64,000 nt of DNA from a virus: positions 1 through 64,000 of IMG/VR virus record IMGVR_UViG_3300009068_000028. One strand, given 5' to 3'. Positions 24,801 to 33,865 of the stretch are shown here, in pieces; the stretch's first letter is position 1, and the number at the start of each line of letters is the position of its first letter. The position numbers and the translations under genes were made by a program. Below the pieces are notes generated by a model. It saw only the letters and a program-made list of their open reading frames with translations, searched no databases and was not told the origin of the DNA.

Positions 24801-27005
24801 AGTACACAAATTACTCTTGTTAGCAATAGAGGAATAAGCAAGGGAAATACTGTTACTGGCTTAGGTATTCCAGAAAACACTAAAGTTACAAAAGTAAAAG
24901 GTACAAATATTATAATTGTAAGTAATCCATGTGCAAACCTAGTTGTTGATCAAGAAATCTATATTACTGGAAAGGGAATTAAGGCAAGAGATTTATTATT
25001 AGCTGATCCAATTACAACAACAGGGCTTGGTTTGGGAAATCCAAATGATTTAGAAACAGCAGCACGAACTATAGCAAAAGAAACAGTAAGAACTGGAATT
25101 ATTAAAAACATGCTTTCTTCTGCTTATTATTCTGAAGATACCTTAAATTCTTTAAAATCTACCCAAACAGGAACAGTGCAATCATCAGCTTTAATTATGA
25201 CTGGATCTACAGCAAAACCAACATATGGAAAACCACAAAATCTTATATCTTATATTAAAAAAGATTTAGCAAACACCGATGTCGATACTCCAAAACTTTT
25301 TGGCTGTAGGTTAAGGATTATTGGAAGATTAGACAATAATGATTTCAGCGTTCAGAGTCCATATGGTTCTAATCCAATAACTACAATTACTACCGCAAAC
25401 TCTAATGAAAACAAAACGATTTATGCATCATCTGGTGGCATAAGTTTTATGTTTGATGAAACTAGGAGTCGTGGTTATTTCTTTGAAATTGCAGCACTTA
25501 CTGCAGCTAACATAGATCAGTATGGCGATCAAGATGGACTTGCAAATCTATTATTTTATAAAACAGTAATCAAGTCAGATGCTATTTTAAAATCAATAAA
25601 AAGAGAAGACAAGTCAAAAGAAATTACATTTATTGGAAAAAACTCCTTTAAACCTGGAGACCTTGTATCTGTGTCAATAAGTGGAGACACCTATAGCTCA
25701 TATGAAAAAACAGCAGAGGAACCGTATACGGTTTTGACAGCAGACTCAACTGAATTTACCGTAAAAGGAGAAAAAGCAACATCTACACAAACTATTGACT
25801 TGTCTGCTCTAACCGCTGTTGCATCTTATACTACAGCAAACAAAGCAATTCCATATACGTTGTGGGAAGGTCTTTCAAACATAGTTGTTGATGATGGTAA
25901 ATTTACTGGTCAGCACAGATTAAAGGGTGAGCAAAATCCAAGCGTCTACGACTTAGCAGTTGAGTATGAGGATATTACCGAGGGAAGAAAGTTTTATTTA
26001 TACTTAAATCAAAAACTAATTGGAACAGTAATAGATCCATTACCATTACCAGTAATTAATAACATTGCTCCATTTGTTAGAAGTACTTCTAAAGTAATGT
26101 TTGAAAACATCTATGCTATTGGTCAAGACATTGCCAACAATGGAGTTAACCTCCAGGATGCTCCCTTAAGATCTGGCTCACTCTTTAATGAAGAGACAGA
26201 TAGTGACAACTCATTTAGAAAATATTCTGTAAGTAGTGCTGTTCAAGACACATACATAAAGGGTATTAGTCCATTCCAACCGCCAAAATATAAGATGTAT
26301 TTTGAAGAGTTTGGAACAATTATGAGAGAGTCTGCCTACTTTAACTTTAGATATGATAAAGCATATCCTGCATTTATTTCAAAAATTGCACCAACGTTTA
26401 ATAGCCTAAAAGGGTATGCTGTTTCTGGATATGTTGGAAACGCATATGGTGCAGAGTTTTTAATATTTAATACAACAGATTCAGCAGTAAACTTAGACGA
26501 AACAAGCGGCAACTATCTTAGAATTCTTGGTGTTACATTTACACAAGAATCAGATCGTCAACTAACTCTTGATGAATACTTAAAAGCAAAAAGCGATTTG
26601 TCAAATCCAGATTTTAATAATTCTGTTTTAGAAAGTTCAATAGATAATCCTAACACTGCAGCAAAAAATTTAAGACTTGTAAAAAATAGTCGTGTAACAA
26701 ATGGACGTAATGAGTTTTCAATTGACGGAACATATATACAAAATGCAGACCAAGCAGAAGAATTAATGGGATGGCTAATAGAAAAAATGTTAGATCCAAG
26801 ATTATCAGTAGGTCTATCAATTTTCCCAGTGCCAACTTTACAACTTGGAGACATTGTTACAATTAATTATAAAACTAGAAATACTAACGGAAACCTTATT
26901 GATGAAATTGCTAGTTCATCTAAACGATTTGTAATCTATAATATTGAATATAATAAAAATGAAAATGGTCCTGAAATGACAATATATTTAAGTGAGGTAT
27001 CATAA
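21873..27005 (+). CDS. Very large minor tail/tail-tip protein
   Basis: This 1710-residue protein follows the distal-tail-like gene and probably forms part of the tail tip. I do not recognise a catalytic domain. The region around residues 770-860 and again 965-1030 holds small Thr/Val-rich beta modules, and one near 1245-1290 reads KEITFIGKNSFKPGDLVSVS. A GRKFYLYLNQKLIG stretch near 1370 looks like a lectin jelly-roll strand. The C-terminal 150 residues (LSVGLSIFPVPTLQLGDIVTINYK) resemble the hub-like end of tail proteins. It is rich in Asn, Thr and Lys with AGA arginine codons. Confidence 0.6.
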   Translation: MFVNSNVQSYLETSATINSESLILAEINMNYAENFDAIGNYRYRTTIANPNTANFGVITTTYDSTDALNAYTGATDSDVVIDGGVSADANSTPVVFTSVQERKKLLFSLEDCFNRFRPRSGINKAIYYGDTVNSRYSHSDGPDMMSRPRYYVSDKEDKFKYWTSFRQEQSGNVAVERGISAKACVVSETLTTYLIDDAAPFIVYKEKVPVNRIIIKMQTHVGSVKQDPINSGLYQMVSDPLFDDTNTIVNRTVPMDWKVQYLEENYETGVLTWQDAVDFGTLYPDGKSSGSPVISRDGYVELHYGKNEGDYKWYLGSQSQSSNTAIMTDLSNVVELGPPNQIGEYEQFMFIKGLRIVVKTMSRQDVPFELIELSPRLAADFSSITKEYNTSRVASDLGVSGMPVGQLLASTGSITIADYDQVLNKNNQISSSNPTGSVIANFVNRNLQLKFFEVIKENLEDTSTWCYVPIKTLYAESFPEFDNDSRMATIRLRDMFFHFESMTAPQILLTNVSFSYAIAMIMDSIGFSNYAYYKSVNDNDPIIPFFFVAPDTSVAQVLEDLAVSTQTAMFFDEYNNFILMSKRYMMPNPGDRQPNNPDEEINFTLYGTTDFVKTGILNNKTANNTSVLSNIKSVGSVNKNIFNDGSIKYTSRYIQKSYGEIRQASFIDQDKTWQYKPVLLWEIEPSENSKSINEEKAKQGSYVLSAIPLNSNLSNVIPTVQSNQIVNNIMDLGEGVYWIPRYNGYFYANGEMIKFDAVEYNVAKALIGSNLTTTTSTTSNATIITTASRIFKNVKPGQKVVKVSGAGNVAANTTISSVTQTESAIDIYGKAGIQIITTITLSSAATAAGSMTFNIEDTSSNVFINNVQEYQDYFAQIPFNGKMYPTGRVRIFAEPFYESYTENGIAKTRLKNGVVNKHGRGQFNTKIVEHSAGLGTHWTDDNNIFGMFMDSDYLFGDKSKKELPVRVAVAIPSQTPSTQITLVSNRGISKGNTVTGLGIPENTKVTKVKGTNIIIVSNPCANLVVDQEIYITGKGIKARDLLLADPITTTGLGLGNPNDLETAARTIAKETVRTGIIKNMLSSAYYSEDTLNSLKSTQTGTVQSSALIMTGSTAKPTYGKPQNLISYIKKDLANTDVDTPKLFGCRLRIIGRLDNNDFSVQSPYGSNPITTITTANSNENKTIYASSGGISFMFDETRSRGYFFEIAALTAANIDQYGDQDGLANLLFYKTVIKSDAILKSIKREDKSKEITFIGKNSFKPGDLVSVSISGDTYSSYEKTAEEPYTVLTADSTEFTVKGEKATSTQTIDLSALTAVASYTTANKAIPYTLWEGLSNIVVDDGKFTGQHRLKGEQNPSVYDLAVEYEDITEGRKFYLYLNQKLIGTVIDPLPLPVINNIAPFVRSTSKVMFENIYAIGQDIANNGVNLQDAPLRSGSLFNEETDSDNSFRKYSVSSAVQDTYIKGISPFQPPKYKMYFEEFGTIMRESAYFNFRYDKAYPAFISKIAPTFNSLKGYAVSGYVGNAYGAEFLIFNTTDSAVNLDETSGNYLRILGVTFTQESDRQLTLDEYLKAKSDLSNPDFNNSVLESSIDNPNTAAKNLRLVKNSRVTNGRNEFSIDGTYIQNADQAEELMGWLIEKMLDPRLSVGLSIFPVPTLQLGDIVTINYKTRNTNGNLIDEIASSSKRFVIYNIEYNKNENGPEMTIYLSEVS

Positions 27006-27517
27006 TGGCAAGAGGAAGAAGAAGAAAAGGAAAAAACAAGGAAACACCATTAGCTAATAATATATTTTTACCAGAGCCATTATACAGAAGAGACAAACGT
27101 GGTATAAAGGTAGCAAGACCAGACATTATTCTTAGTGAGGACGAGCTTTCTCTAGAAGCTATGTCAGACTTTATTTTTGCTGAAATTGGTGGTCAAGAAA
27201 TTTTAGATATTTCAAGATCTGATTTTGTAAACAGCCCACTAAATCAACAATATACTTCTACTCCAGGAACTGGAACATCTTATATTCAAAAAGAACCAAT
27301 CAGTTTTTCTGACGGTATAACAAATACCTTTGCTTCTTTCAATATGCTACTAGAGAACTATACTCCACAAGATACAACAACAAATCTTTTAGAACTAAAC
27401 AATGAAACAGGCGTAATCACTATTAGATTAACAAACGTAAGAGCTACAGATAATATAGAGGTTCAATTTTTGACATATGCAGATGTATCAGATGATATAA
27501 TATTTGAAGGGATATAA
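27005..27517 (+). CDS. Unknown tail-region protein with basic N-terminus
   Basis: This 170-residue protein begins with a highly basic head (MARGRRRKGKNKE), then a helical stretch (SEDELSLEAMSDFIFAEIGG) and a beta-rich C-terminal half. It lies in overlap with the large tail protein, so it is likely a tail component or assembly factor. I do not recognise the family. Confidence 0.5.
   Translation: MARGRRRKGKNKETPLANNIFLPEPLYRRDKRGIKVARPDIILSEDELSLEAMSDFIFAEIGGQEILDISRSDFVNSPLNQQYTSTPGTGTSYIQKEPISFSDGITNTFASFNMLLENYTPQDTTTNLLELNNETGVITIRLTNVRATDNIEVQFLTYADVSDDIIFEGI
27493..27501 (+). promoter_or_regulatory. Possible extended -10 promoter inside a gene end
   Basis: TGATATAAT lies in the last codons of the upstream gene, 18 bases before the ATG at 27520. 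TTGACA lies 20 bases upstream, too far for an ideal -35. It may boost the following tail gene. Confidence 0.35.
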
Positions 27518-27519
27518 AT

Positions 27520-29136
27520 ATGCTGACAACAAAAGGTAAAAACGTACTTGCCAAATACTTGGTAAACCAAGCTCCAGGGTACGCTGGATACATTGCTGTT
27601 GGTTGTGGGACTAACCCACTATCAACAATGACAGTTAATGTTGAATCTGGAACACTTGTATCAAACATTATAACTTTTGTAACAAGTACCCCACATAACT
27701 TTTTGCCTGGACAGGGTGTATTTGTTGATGGACTAGACAACGCAGTTGATGGTTCATATTCGATTGCTACAGTGCCAAATACATCAGCTTTTACTGTTAG
27801 TAAAGTTGCTGCTAATATTGCAACTACACCATCAACTCCTGGTACAGCAACACGAAATTTTATAAATAGGGATCAAATGACTTTTGAAATGTTTAGAGTG
27901 CCAATTGTTTCTCGTGGAATTATTACTGAAAACAATTTAACTAAAGTTGTATTTACTGCAGAACTTCCAAACCTTGAACAATACGGAATGACAGAAATTG
28001 GAATCTACCCTTCTGGAAGTAATCCAACAGCAAGCACTATTGACAGCAGGGTATTATTTAATTTTTCAGATACAGAAAACTGGGAGTACCACTCTGACGT
28101 TGTTGAAAAGCCAGTATCATACGTAGATGGTGCAGGATATGCAAATGCTGCAATAAAAATAAGCGGAAATGATAATTTTGCTTTAATTAATTCCTATGAT
28201 CCAATTTTTAGTACTTACTATAGAATGACATCAAAAGAACAACCAAGATTTGAATCAAAGACACTAATGCTTAGGGGAAATACTTCGGCAATAAACACCT
28301 CCCCTACAATATACTCAATCTATGAAAACAGTTCTTTTCCCGAAAATCAATCGCACATTCATCATACAAACGTTTCTTTTTCCTTCGATAAAAACTCTGC
28401 AGACGATCTGTTAAAGTTAGCCTTCTCAGTAATTACAGAAGCTACAAGTGCTACACAATATTCAGAAATAGGTGGACTTAATATAATTGTTCAGTTTGCA
28501 GACTCTGAGACACTTGGAAGTAGTGAGTATGCCAATATGCAATTTTCATTAAACTCAACAGATTTAAAAGCAAACAACGCAAACACACAATATTATGTTG
28601 CCCAAAAATCATTGTCAGAACTTAAAACAACTTCAAACTTTCAATGGTCTTCTGTAAACACTGTCAAAGTTTTTGCATCAGCTTTTGCTAATGTTGGAAC
28701 AAACGTTTCTGCATCAATTCTTACAAGCAATGTGGCTACAATAACAACTTCCACTGTTCATGATTTGCTTGTAGGAGATAAAATTGCAATAAATAATAGA
28801 CCTGGCTATAGCGGTGTATATGAAATTGCTACAGTACCAACTACAACAACATTTACATATTCAACAACAACGGCAAACATAGCCTCTAATACAACAGATG
28901 GTGGCACAGTAACAAAACTTCTAGGAAATCACTGGATAGCACTAGACGGACTTCGTTTTGAAAACATATCTTCTGCTGCTGCAAATCCACTATACGGACT
29001 TACTGGATATTCTTTGCTTGCAGAAACAGCGGTATCGTCTAACGGTGCATCAATTACAAACTATCCAATAGTAAAACAAAGAAATACAAACAACCTTATA
29101 GAGTTTAAGTTTGCTGTAGATACTGGTGGTGTATAG
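27520..29136 (+). CDS. Tail structural protein with duplicated beta module
   Basis: This 538-residue protein begins MLTTKGKNVLAKYLVNQAPG, typical of tail or baseplate-periphery proteins of this phage type. Residues 48-110 and about 400-460 are two copies of one module: both run from a TSTxH region through a (V/I)GxxV turn to GxYxIATVP and a final TFT strand. Between them lies a region with jelly-roll-like text. The duplicated module is probably a small beta barrel acting as spacer or binding domain. It is followed without gap by the next tail gene (GTG start overlapping its stop). Confidence 0.6.
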   Translation: MLTTKGKNVLAKYLVNQAPGYAGYIAVGCGTNPLSTMTVNVESGTLVSNIITFVTSTPHNFLPGQGVFVDGLDNAVDGSYSIATVPNTSAFTVSKVAANIATTPSTPGTATRNFINRDQMTFEMFRVPIVSRGIITENNLTKVVFTAELPNLEQYGMTEIGIYPSGSNPTASTIDSRVLFNFSDTENWEYHSDVVEKPVSYVDGAGYANAAIKISGNDNFALINSYDPIFSTYYRMTSKEQPRFESKTLMLRGNTSAINTSPTIYSIYENSSFPENQSHIHHTNVSFSFDKNSADDLLKLAFSVITEATSATQYSEIGGLNIIVQFADSETLGSSEYANMQFSLNSTDLKANNANTQYYVAQKSLSELKTTSNFQWSSVNTVKVFASAFANVGTNVSASILTSNVATITTSTVHDLLVGDKIAINNRPGYSGVYEIATVPTTTTFTYSTTTANIASNTTDGGTVTKLLGNHWIALDGLRFENISSAAANPLYGLTGYSLLAETAVSSNGASITNYPIVKQRNTNNLIEFKFAVDTGGV

Positions 29137-29906
29137 TGGCTGAACAAGAAATATTTGAAGCAAAAATATCTACGGCATCATTTCCTCCTAGACTGCCAGG
29201 CAATAAGCTTGCACTTAGGTATAAAGTAAAATCTTCTGATCTTAATCAAACCACTCAATGGTCTCCAGTCTATTATATAAATGGACCAACTAGACTTCAG
29301 GCAACCACAAATTCAATCGATAATTTAACAGCCACAAAATTTGTAGTAGATTGGGTAGATGACAATGTATCTGGTTACGATCTATTTGTTTCATATTCTA
29401 TAGATCTTTCAACTTATACTGGAACAGTCAACTCTGTTGGAACTACTAAGACTATTTATTTTACTTCAACATTTATTCCCGAAGAACTTAAAAATTTTAA
29501 GGTTGGCGATTTAATAGATGTGGCTGGGGTAGCCAACGCACTTAATGGAACTGCTACTGAGGGTGGGGCAGATATGAAAATTACTGAACTTAATTTAACA
29601 ACAAGTCCATATTACATTAGATATATTGGTGACTCTAGTAATACAACAGCTAATACATCAATCTCAGCTGGTTATTTTGCAACAGCAAATCTTGCAAGTC
29701 CAGAACAAAGATATCGTCAATATAGATATTTAGCAACCTATCCATTAACTGGAGAGGGAGAAAAAACCTACACTTTTCAATCAGCAATAACGCAGAATGG
29801 TGTTTTGCGTTATCAAACAGCAGCGGCAATAATTCAAATCGAAGGCACTAGTAAAGTTTTAGACTCATCTCTTCAAATTGCAAAGACTACCAGAGTGTCC
29901 CTCTAA
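29136..29906 (+). CDS. Minor tail protein, fibronectin-like
   Basis: This 256-residue protein starts at a GTG overlapping the preceding stop. LALRYKVKSSDLNQTTQWSP and LTATKFVVDWVDDNVSGYDL look like paired beta-sandwich strands of a fibronectin type III-like domain. Between about residues 95 and 150 it holds one more copy of the small module seen upstream (FKVGDLIDVAGVANALNG). A structural tail role is inferred from composition and context. Confidence 0.5.
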   Translation: MAEQEIFEAKISTASFPPRLPGNKLALRYKVKSSDLNQTTQWSPVYYINGPTRLQATTNSIDNLTATKFVVDWVDDNVSGYDLFVSYSIDLSTYTGTVNSVGTTKTIYFTSTFIPEELKNFKVGDLIDVAGVANALNGTATEGGADMKITELNLTTSPYYIRYIGDSSNTTANTSISAGYFATANLASPEQRYRQYRYLATYPLTGEGEKTYTFQSAITQNGVLRYQTAAAIIQIEGTSKVLDSSLQIAKTTRVSL

Positions 29907-29908
29907 TC

Positions 29909-29917
29909 TGATATAAT
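29909..29917 (+). promoter_or_regulatory. Extended -10 promoter, leaderless
   Basis: TGATATAAT begins just after the upstream stop and ends 6 bases before the ATG at 29924. Confidence 0.7.
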
Positions 29918-29923
29918 AATAGT

Positions 29924-30370
29924 ATGAAACTTCCACTTCCAAATAGAGGTCAGCCATTTGACCTAGCCTTAGTATATAGAATAATTGAAGAGATCAATAA
30001 TTTATGGAACGAGATTGGACTTCGTGTTTCTTCATACTCTTCAATACAAACCGCAAAAGAAGCTATTAGTAGTGTTCGATCAAGCGACGTAAGAACTGTT
30101 GCTGGGTTTGTAAATGTTATTGATAATACTAGCGTAAAAACAAATGACGACAAGCCATTTACCTATACATTTGATAGAGCATTTAAGTATCCACCAATTG
30201 TATCCACATCGTTAGAAACTATTGGTGAAAGTAATACTGAAGCAACTAAAAGCTCTACTGTAATTCTTACAAAGGTTAGCACGAGCACAATTGAGGGAAT
30301 TATTAAATTTGAAACAGCAGGAACGGCTGCTGTACGAGTTAATCTTATTGCCGTTGGCATTCCTGTATAA
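29924..30370 (+). CDS. Tail-end structural protein, unknown family
   Basis: This 148-residue protein has a helical first third (LALVYRIIEEINNLWNEIG) that could trimerise, followed by a beta-rich domain (FTYTFDRAFKYPPIVSTSLE and strands to the end). A helical stalk plus beta head is typical of small fibre or receptor-contact proteins such as H-type lectin-like domains. It has a leaderless promoter and is the last tail-like gene before replication genes. Confidence 0.5.
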   Translation: MKLPLPNRGQPFDLALVYRIIEEINNLWNEIGLRVSSYSSIQTAKEAISSVRSSDVRTVAGFVNVIDNTSVKTNDDKPFTYTFDRAFKYPPIVSTSLETIGESNTEATKSSTVILTKVSTSTIEGIIKFETAGTAAVRVNLIAVGIPV

Positions 30371-30891
30371 TGGACAGAGAGCAGTATAATTCTGCCCCAA
30401 TAATTCCAGGTAGCAAAAAGGTTTGGTTTTTAAATGGTGACCTTGTTCGCATCTATCACTTTAATAGATCTAATGGAATAATGTCCGTATATAACATTAT
30501 TAAAGATCAAGTTGAAAGTTGTTTAGTTACAGATTTTAAACGGAATCGTGAAAGAGCATACACTGTAGGCGAGACAGCAACAATGGTAAACAGACACAAG
30601 AAGTATATGCCTAGCCTTATGAAACGTGGAGTAATCCCCGAACCAATGGGTTCTCAGAAGGGCGGAGAGCGTGGCTGGCAAGTTCGATGTTACTACTCAG
30701 AATCACAGGTGCGTGACATTCGTGATATACTTGCTACCTATCACATTGGTAGACCAAGAAAAGACAATCTGGTTACTAATGACATTACGCCTTCGCCACA
30801 GGAGTTGACAAGACGTATGGGAGATGGTATACTGACATATACGAGAACTGAAGACGGCAGGTTTGTTCCTGTTTGGTCTGAAAGTATTTAA
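30370..30891 (+). CDS. MerR-like helix-turn-helix DNA-binding protein
   Basis: This 173-residue protein holds a winged helix of MerR/excisionase type in the middle: YTVGETATMVNRHKKYMPSL (residues about 83-102), then a wing with GGERGWQVRCYYSESQVRDI. The N-terminal 75 residues form a small beta domain (KVWFLNGDLVRIYHFN). The gene opens the replication region, in overlap with the last tail gene, so it may regulate transcription or act in replication initiation. The target site is unknown. Confidence 0.65.
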   Translation: MDREQYNSAPIIPGSKKVWFLNGDLVRIYHFNRSNGIMSVYNIIKDQVESCLVTDFKRNRERAYTVGETATMVNRHKKYMPSLMKRGVIPEPMGSQKGGERGWQVRCYYSESQVRDIRDILATYHIGRPRKDNLVTNDITPSPQELTRRMGDGILTYTRTEDGRFVPVWSESI

Positions 30892-30905
30892 CCGAAGGGT
30901 ATGAG

Positions 30906-31115
30906 ATGGAAAACGAAAACACAAAAATTAACATTGCATTGGGCTATACGCTCAATCTTGGTAACTTTCAATCACTCCGCATTGATCTAGGCGTTGAGGA
31001 TTCACGTCGTGAGGGTGAGACTGTACAACAGGCATTTGACCGTGTGTACGAGTTTGTGGAAGCACGACTTGTTGAAAAGATTAACGAGTCAAAAGACGAG
31101 ATCGATAGCAAGTAA
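30906..31115 (+). CDS. Conserved small protein of replication region
   Basis: This 69-residue protein has a strand pair (LGYTLNLGNFQSLRIDLGVE) and a helix (VQQAFDRVYEFVEARLVEKI). Similar small proteins beginning with an NLGN-IDLGVE pattern occur next to replication genes in several actinophages, but I know of no assigned function. It is weakly preceded by GAAGGG as ribosome site. Confidence 0.55.
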   Translation: MENENTKINIALGYTLNLGNFQSLRIDLGVEDSRREGETVQQAFDRVYEFVEARLVEKINESKDEIDSK

Positions 31116-31423
31116 TGGCTGAACGCAAAGACCGAATGGCTTTGCTCAGTAGATACTCTAAGCTTTATCTTATAAAGTACGAGGAAAAGCCATTAGTAAA
31201 TTTAAACGTAGAGCAGTGGGCTGCAGATGCACTCATTGAGTCATATGGCATATCTATGTGCTATGACCTATTAGAATATTATTTTGATGTAGCACAGAAC
31301 CCAACATGGAAGTATTTTGCAAACTATACAGATAATCTAATATCTGCACAACAACAACAAAAAAATGACATATCCGAACGAGCAGTTCGCCGTGAACAAG
31401 CAAGGAAGTGGTTAAGTGAATGA
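31115..31423 (+). CDS. Small helical protein next to the helicase
   Basis: This 102-residue, mainly helical protein (MALLSRYSKLYLIKYEEKPL, then AVRREQARKWLSE) overlaps both neighbours and lies directly upstream of the DnaB-type helicase. That position and style are seen for helicase-loading or replisome accessory proteins in phages. No diagnostic motif is present, so a loader role is only a suggestion. Confidence 0.5.
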   Translation: MAERKDRMALLSRYSKLYLIKYEEKPLVNLNVEQWAADALIESYGISMCYDLLEYYFDVAQNPTWKYFANYTDNLISAQQQQKNDISERAVRREQARKWLSE

Positions 31424-32636
31424 TTCAGAAGCAAAGCTTATCTCAGCAGTACTACAGGATAAGCAGGTACACGTATTACTACAAGCTAACGTGGAAAACA
31501 TTCTTCGTACTCACAATGACATATGGCAGTTTATTAGGAACTACTCTGAGCATAACGGTACTGTCCCACCTGTTACCCTTGTAGTAGACAAGTTCCGTGA
31601 TTTTCATCCTGTTGATGGGGTTGGTGCAACTAAGCACCACCTAGAAGAACTACAGGCAGACTATCTTAATGACAGCCTAAAAGATATCTTACGCAACACT
31701 GCCGCAGATGTGCAGGGTGGCAAGGGTACAGAAGCCCTAGAGTCACTTATTCAAATGACTTCAGAGCTTAAGAAGAATACTGCCTCAATCCGTGACATTG
31801 ACGTTACAGACATTGACGATGCGATTGCGTATTATGAAAATGTGCAGAGGCAGAATGAGCTAGGACAGATTGGCATTAAGACTGGTCTTCCTGGATTTGA
31901 TAACTATCTTCCTGCTGGCATTATGCCAGGACAACTTGGAGTCTTTCTTGCCTATCCAGGCATTGGCAAGTCGTGGCTATCTCTTTACTTTGCTGTACAG
32001 GCTTGGAAGCAGGGCAAGTCACCAATGGTTGTAAGCCTTGAAATGAGCGAGACAGAGGTTCGTAACCGTGTCTACACAATTATGGGCAATGGTCTTTGGT
32101 CGCACCGCAAGCTGTCTTCTGGCGAGGTAGAGCTAGATATGCTTAAGTCTTGGCACGAAAAGAATCTTCAGGGTAAGTCTGAGTTCCACATTATCTCTAA
32201 TGATTCTGGTGGAGAGGTTACGCCATCAGTTATGCGAGGGAAGATCGACCAGTACAAGCCAGACTTTGTAATTGTAGACTACCTACAACTAATGTCACCA
32301 AACCAGAAGTCAGACAATGAAACTGTTCGTATGAAGAACCTTTCTCGTGAACTTAAGCTAATGGCTATCTCTGAGGAAGTGCCTATCATTGCTATTTCAT
32401 CTGCAACACCAGATGATGTTAATAAGCTAGACACTGTTCCTACACTGGGTCAAACCGCTTGGTCACGTCAAATTGCTTACGATGCTGACTGGGTAATGGC
32501 TCTTGGTCGTGGTGCTAACTCAGATGTTATTGAGTGTGTATTCCGTAAGAACCGTAATGGATTTATGGGTGAGTTTATGGTTCAGGTTGACTTCGACAAG
32601 GGTCTATATAAATACAAAGATTTTGAAGATAACTAG
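31416..32636 (+). CDS. dnaB: Replicative DNA helicase, DnaB family
   Basis: This 406-residue protein unwinds DNA at the phage fork. It has a helical N-terminal domain (about 1-150) and a RecA-fold motor with Walker A at residues 182-186 (PGIGKS), Walker B in FVIVDYLQLM near residue 287, and the conserved MVVSLEMSE and IAISSATPDD segments. An arginine-rich C-terminal region (FRKNRNGFMGEF) is typical of DnaB. It is slightly shorter than bacterial DnaB. It is followed by the primase gene. Confidence 0.9.
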   Translation: MNDSEAKLISAVLQDKQVHVLLQANVENILRTHNDIWQFIRNYSEHNGTVPPVTLVVDKFRDFHPVDGVGATKHHLEELQADYLNDSLKDILRNTAADVQGGKGTEALESLIQMTSELKKNTASIRDIDVTDIDDAIAYYENVQRQNELGQIGIKTGLPGFDNYLPAGIMPGQLGVFLAYPGIGKSWLSLYFAVQAWKQGKSPMVVSLEMSETEVRNRVYTIMGNGLWSHRKLSSGEVELDMLKSWHEKNLQGKSEFHIISNDSGGEVTPSVMRGKIDQYKPDFVIVDYLQLMSPNQKSDNETVRMKNLSRELKLMAISEEVPIIAISSATPDDVNKLDTVPTLGQTAWSRQIAYDADWVMALGRGANSDVIECVFRKNRNGFMGEFMVQVDFDKGLYKYKDFEDN

Positions 32637-32637
32637 T

Positions 32638-32643
32638 TATAAT
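32638..32643 (+). promoter_or_regulatory. Promoter -10, leaderless
   Basis: TATAAT, starting two bases past the helicase stop, ends 5 bases before the ATG at 32649. No ribosome site is visible. Confidence 0.5.
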
Positions 32644-32648
32644 GGAGT

Positions 32649-32975
32649 ATGCAAAATCAGCATCATAAATCAATCAAGCGATTTGGTTTAGATGGCATTA
32701 TTCACGACGAAGCTGCAATACCAAGGCTAAAGCAAGAATATGTTAGACTGTTAAAAACTGAAATGATTCTAACTGGGTACGCACCCAGGCTAGATCTTGA
32801 CCCAGATTTTACAATCTTTTACAACCACGAGAAAGAAATTTTTGAATTTCAATTATCACTATATGGAACATACCTAGGAAAGAATAAAACACAATGGATA
32901 ACAGGAATAGACGGAACAAAAATAGTTCCTACACACAAGAACAAATCAAAAGAGTCCTTACAGGATCAGGCGTAG
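32649..32975 (+). CDS. Unknown small protein between helicase and primase
   Basis: This 108-residue protein has a helical start (IPRLKQEYVRLLKTEMILTG) and a beta-rich part (FTIFYNHEKEIFEFQLSLYG). Its last 27 codons overlap the primase start in another frame. I do not recognise it; its place suggests a replisome accessory role. Confidence 0.5.
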   Translation: MQNQHHKSIKRFGLDGIIHDEAAIPRLKQEYVRLLKTEMILTGYAPRLDLDPDFTIFYNHEKEIFEFQLSLYGTYLGKNKTQWITGIDGTKIVPTHKNKSKESLQDQA

Positions 32976-33838
32976 ATATTGAATCAGAAGTAGATTCAGA
33001 CTACATTATCTTCTGCCCATTTCATCCTAATCATCGCTCACCAGCAGGTGAAGTTGATAAGCACAACGGAACATTCTTTTGTTTTTCCTGTCACCACGTT
33101 GCTGACCTAGTAGAGTTAGTTGTCAAGACCTCTGGTCGTACATACTTTGAGGCAGTACGTTTTATTAAATCTAAAGCAACTGAGTCCGACCTTACGTCAG
33201 AGATTAATCGTAAACTATATACTAAGCCAGACTATGTACAGTTTGACGAATTGTTAATTAAAAGATTAAATACGCAAGCACTAGAAGGACCTCGTGCAAT
33301 GCGTTACTTTGCAGGTCGATCAGTAACAGAACAGTCAGTTAAAAAGTTTGCTCTTGGATTTTCTGAGAGACAAGATATGGTGACAATTCCTGTACACGCT
33401 CCAGATGGAATGTGCATCGGGTTTGTTGGTCGATCAATTGAAGGCAAGGAGTTTAAGAATACTCCAGGAATGCCTAAATCAAAACTTCTGTTTAACCTAC
33501 ATAGGGTCAAAACAGCAGACAAGGTATATGTAGTTGAATCATCTTTCGATGCCATACGCCTTGACCAAGTTGGATTTCCAGCGGTAGCAACTCTAGGTTC
33601 TAACGTATCCAACATACAGATTGAATTGCTAAAGAAGTATTTCAATAACATAATAGTTATTGCAGATAACGATGAAGCAGGAGGAAACATGAAGTCAAAG
33701 ATTATTGATAAGCTTGGCTCTCGTGTATCCGTGATCACACTAGAAAAACAATACAAGGATATTGGAGATATGACGGATGAAGATATTGCAAATCTGGATG
33801 TTGCATTTGACAAAACCATCATGTCTATGCTAAACTGA
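32894..33838 (+). CDS. dnaG: DNA primase, DnaG type
   Basis: This 314-residue protein makes RNA primers. A CHC2-type zinc finger is seen with Cys41-His44 (CPFHPNH) and Cys63-Cys66 (CFSC). The TOPRIM domain follows with VYVVESSFDAIR (Glu) and IIVIADNDEAG (DxD). There is no helicase-binding C-terminal domain of bacterial length. The ATG at 32894 overlaps the upstream gene by 82 bases; a later start would approach the zinc finger, so the long start is kept with some doubt. Confidence 0.85.
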   Translation: MDNRNRRNKNSSYTQEQIKRVLTGSGVDIESEVDSDYIIFCPFHPNHRSPAGEVDKHNGTFFCFSCHHVADLVELVVKTSGRTYFEAVRFIKSKATESDLTSEINRKLYTKPDYVQFDELLIKRLNTQALEGPRAMRYFAGRSVTEQSVKKFALGFSERQDMVTIPVHAPDGMCIGFVGRSIEGKEFKNTPGMPKSKLLFNLHRVKTADKVYVVESSFDAIRLDQVGFPAVATLGSNVSNIQIELLKKYFNNIIVIADNDEAGGNMKSKIIDKLGSRVSVITLEKQYKDIGDMTDEDIANLDVAFDKTIMSMLN

Positions 33839-33865
33839 TAACCTCAACAAAACAAGGAGAAAAAT

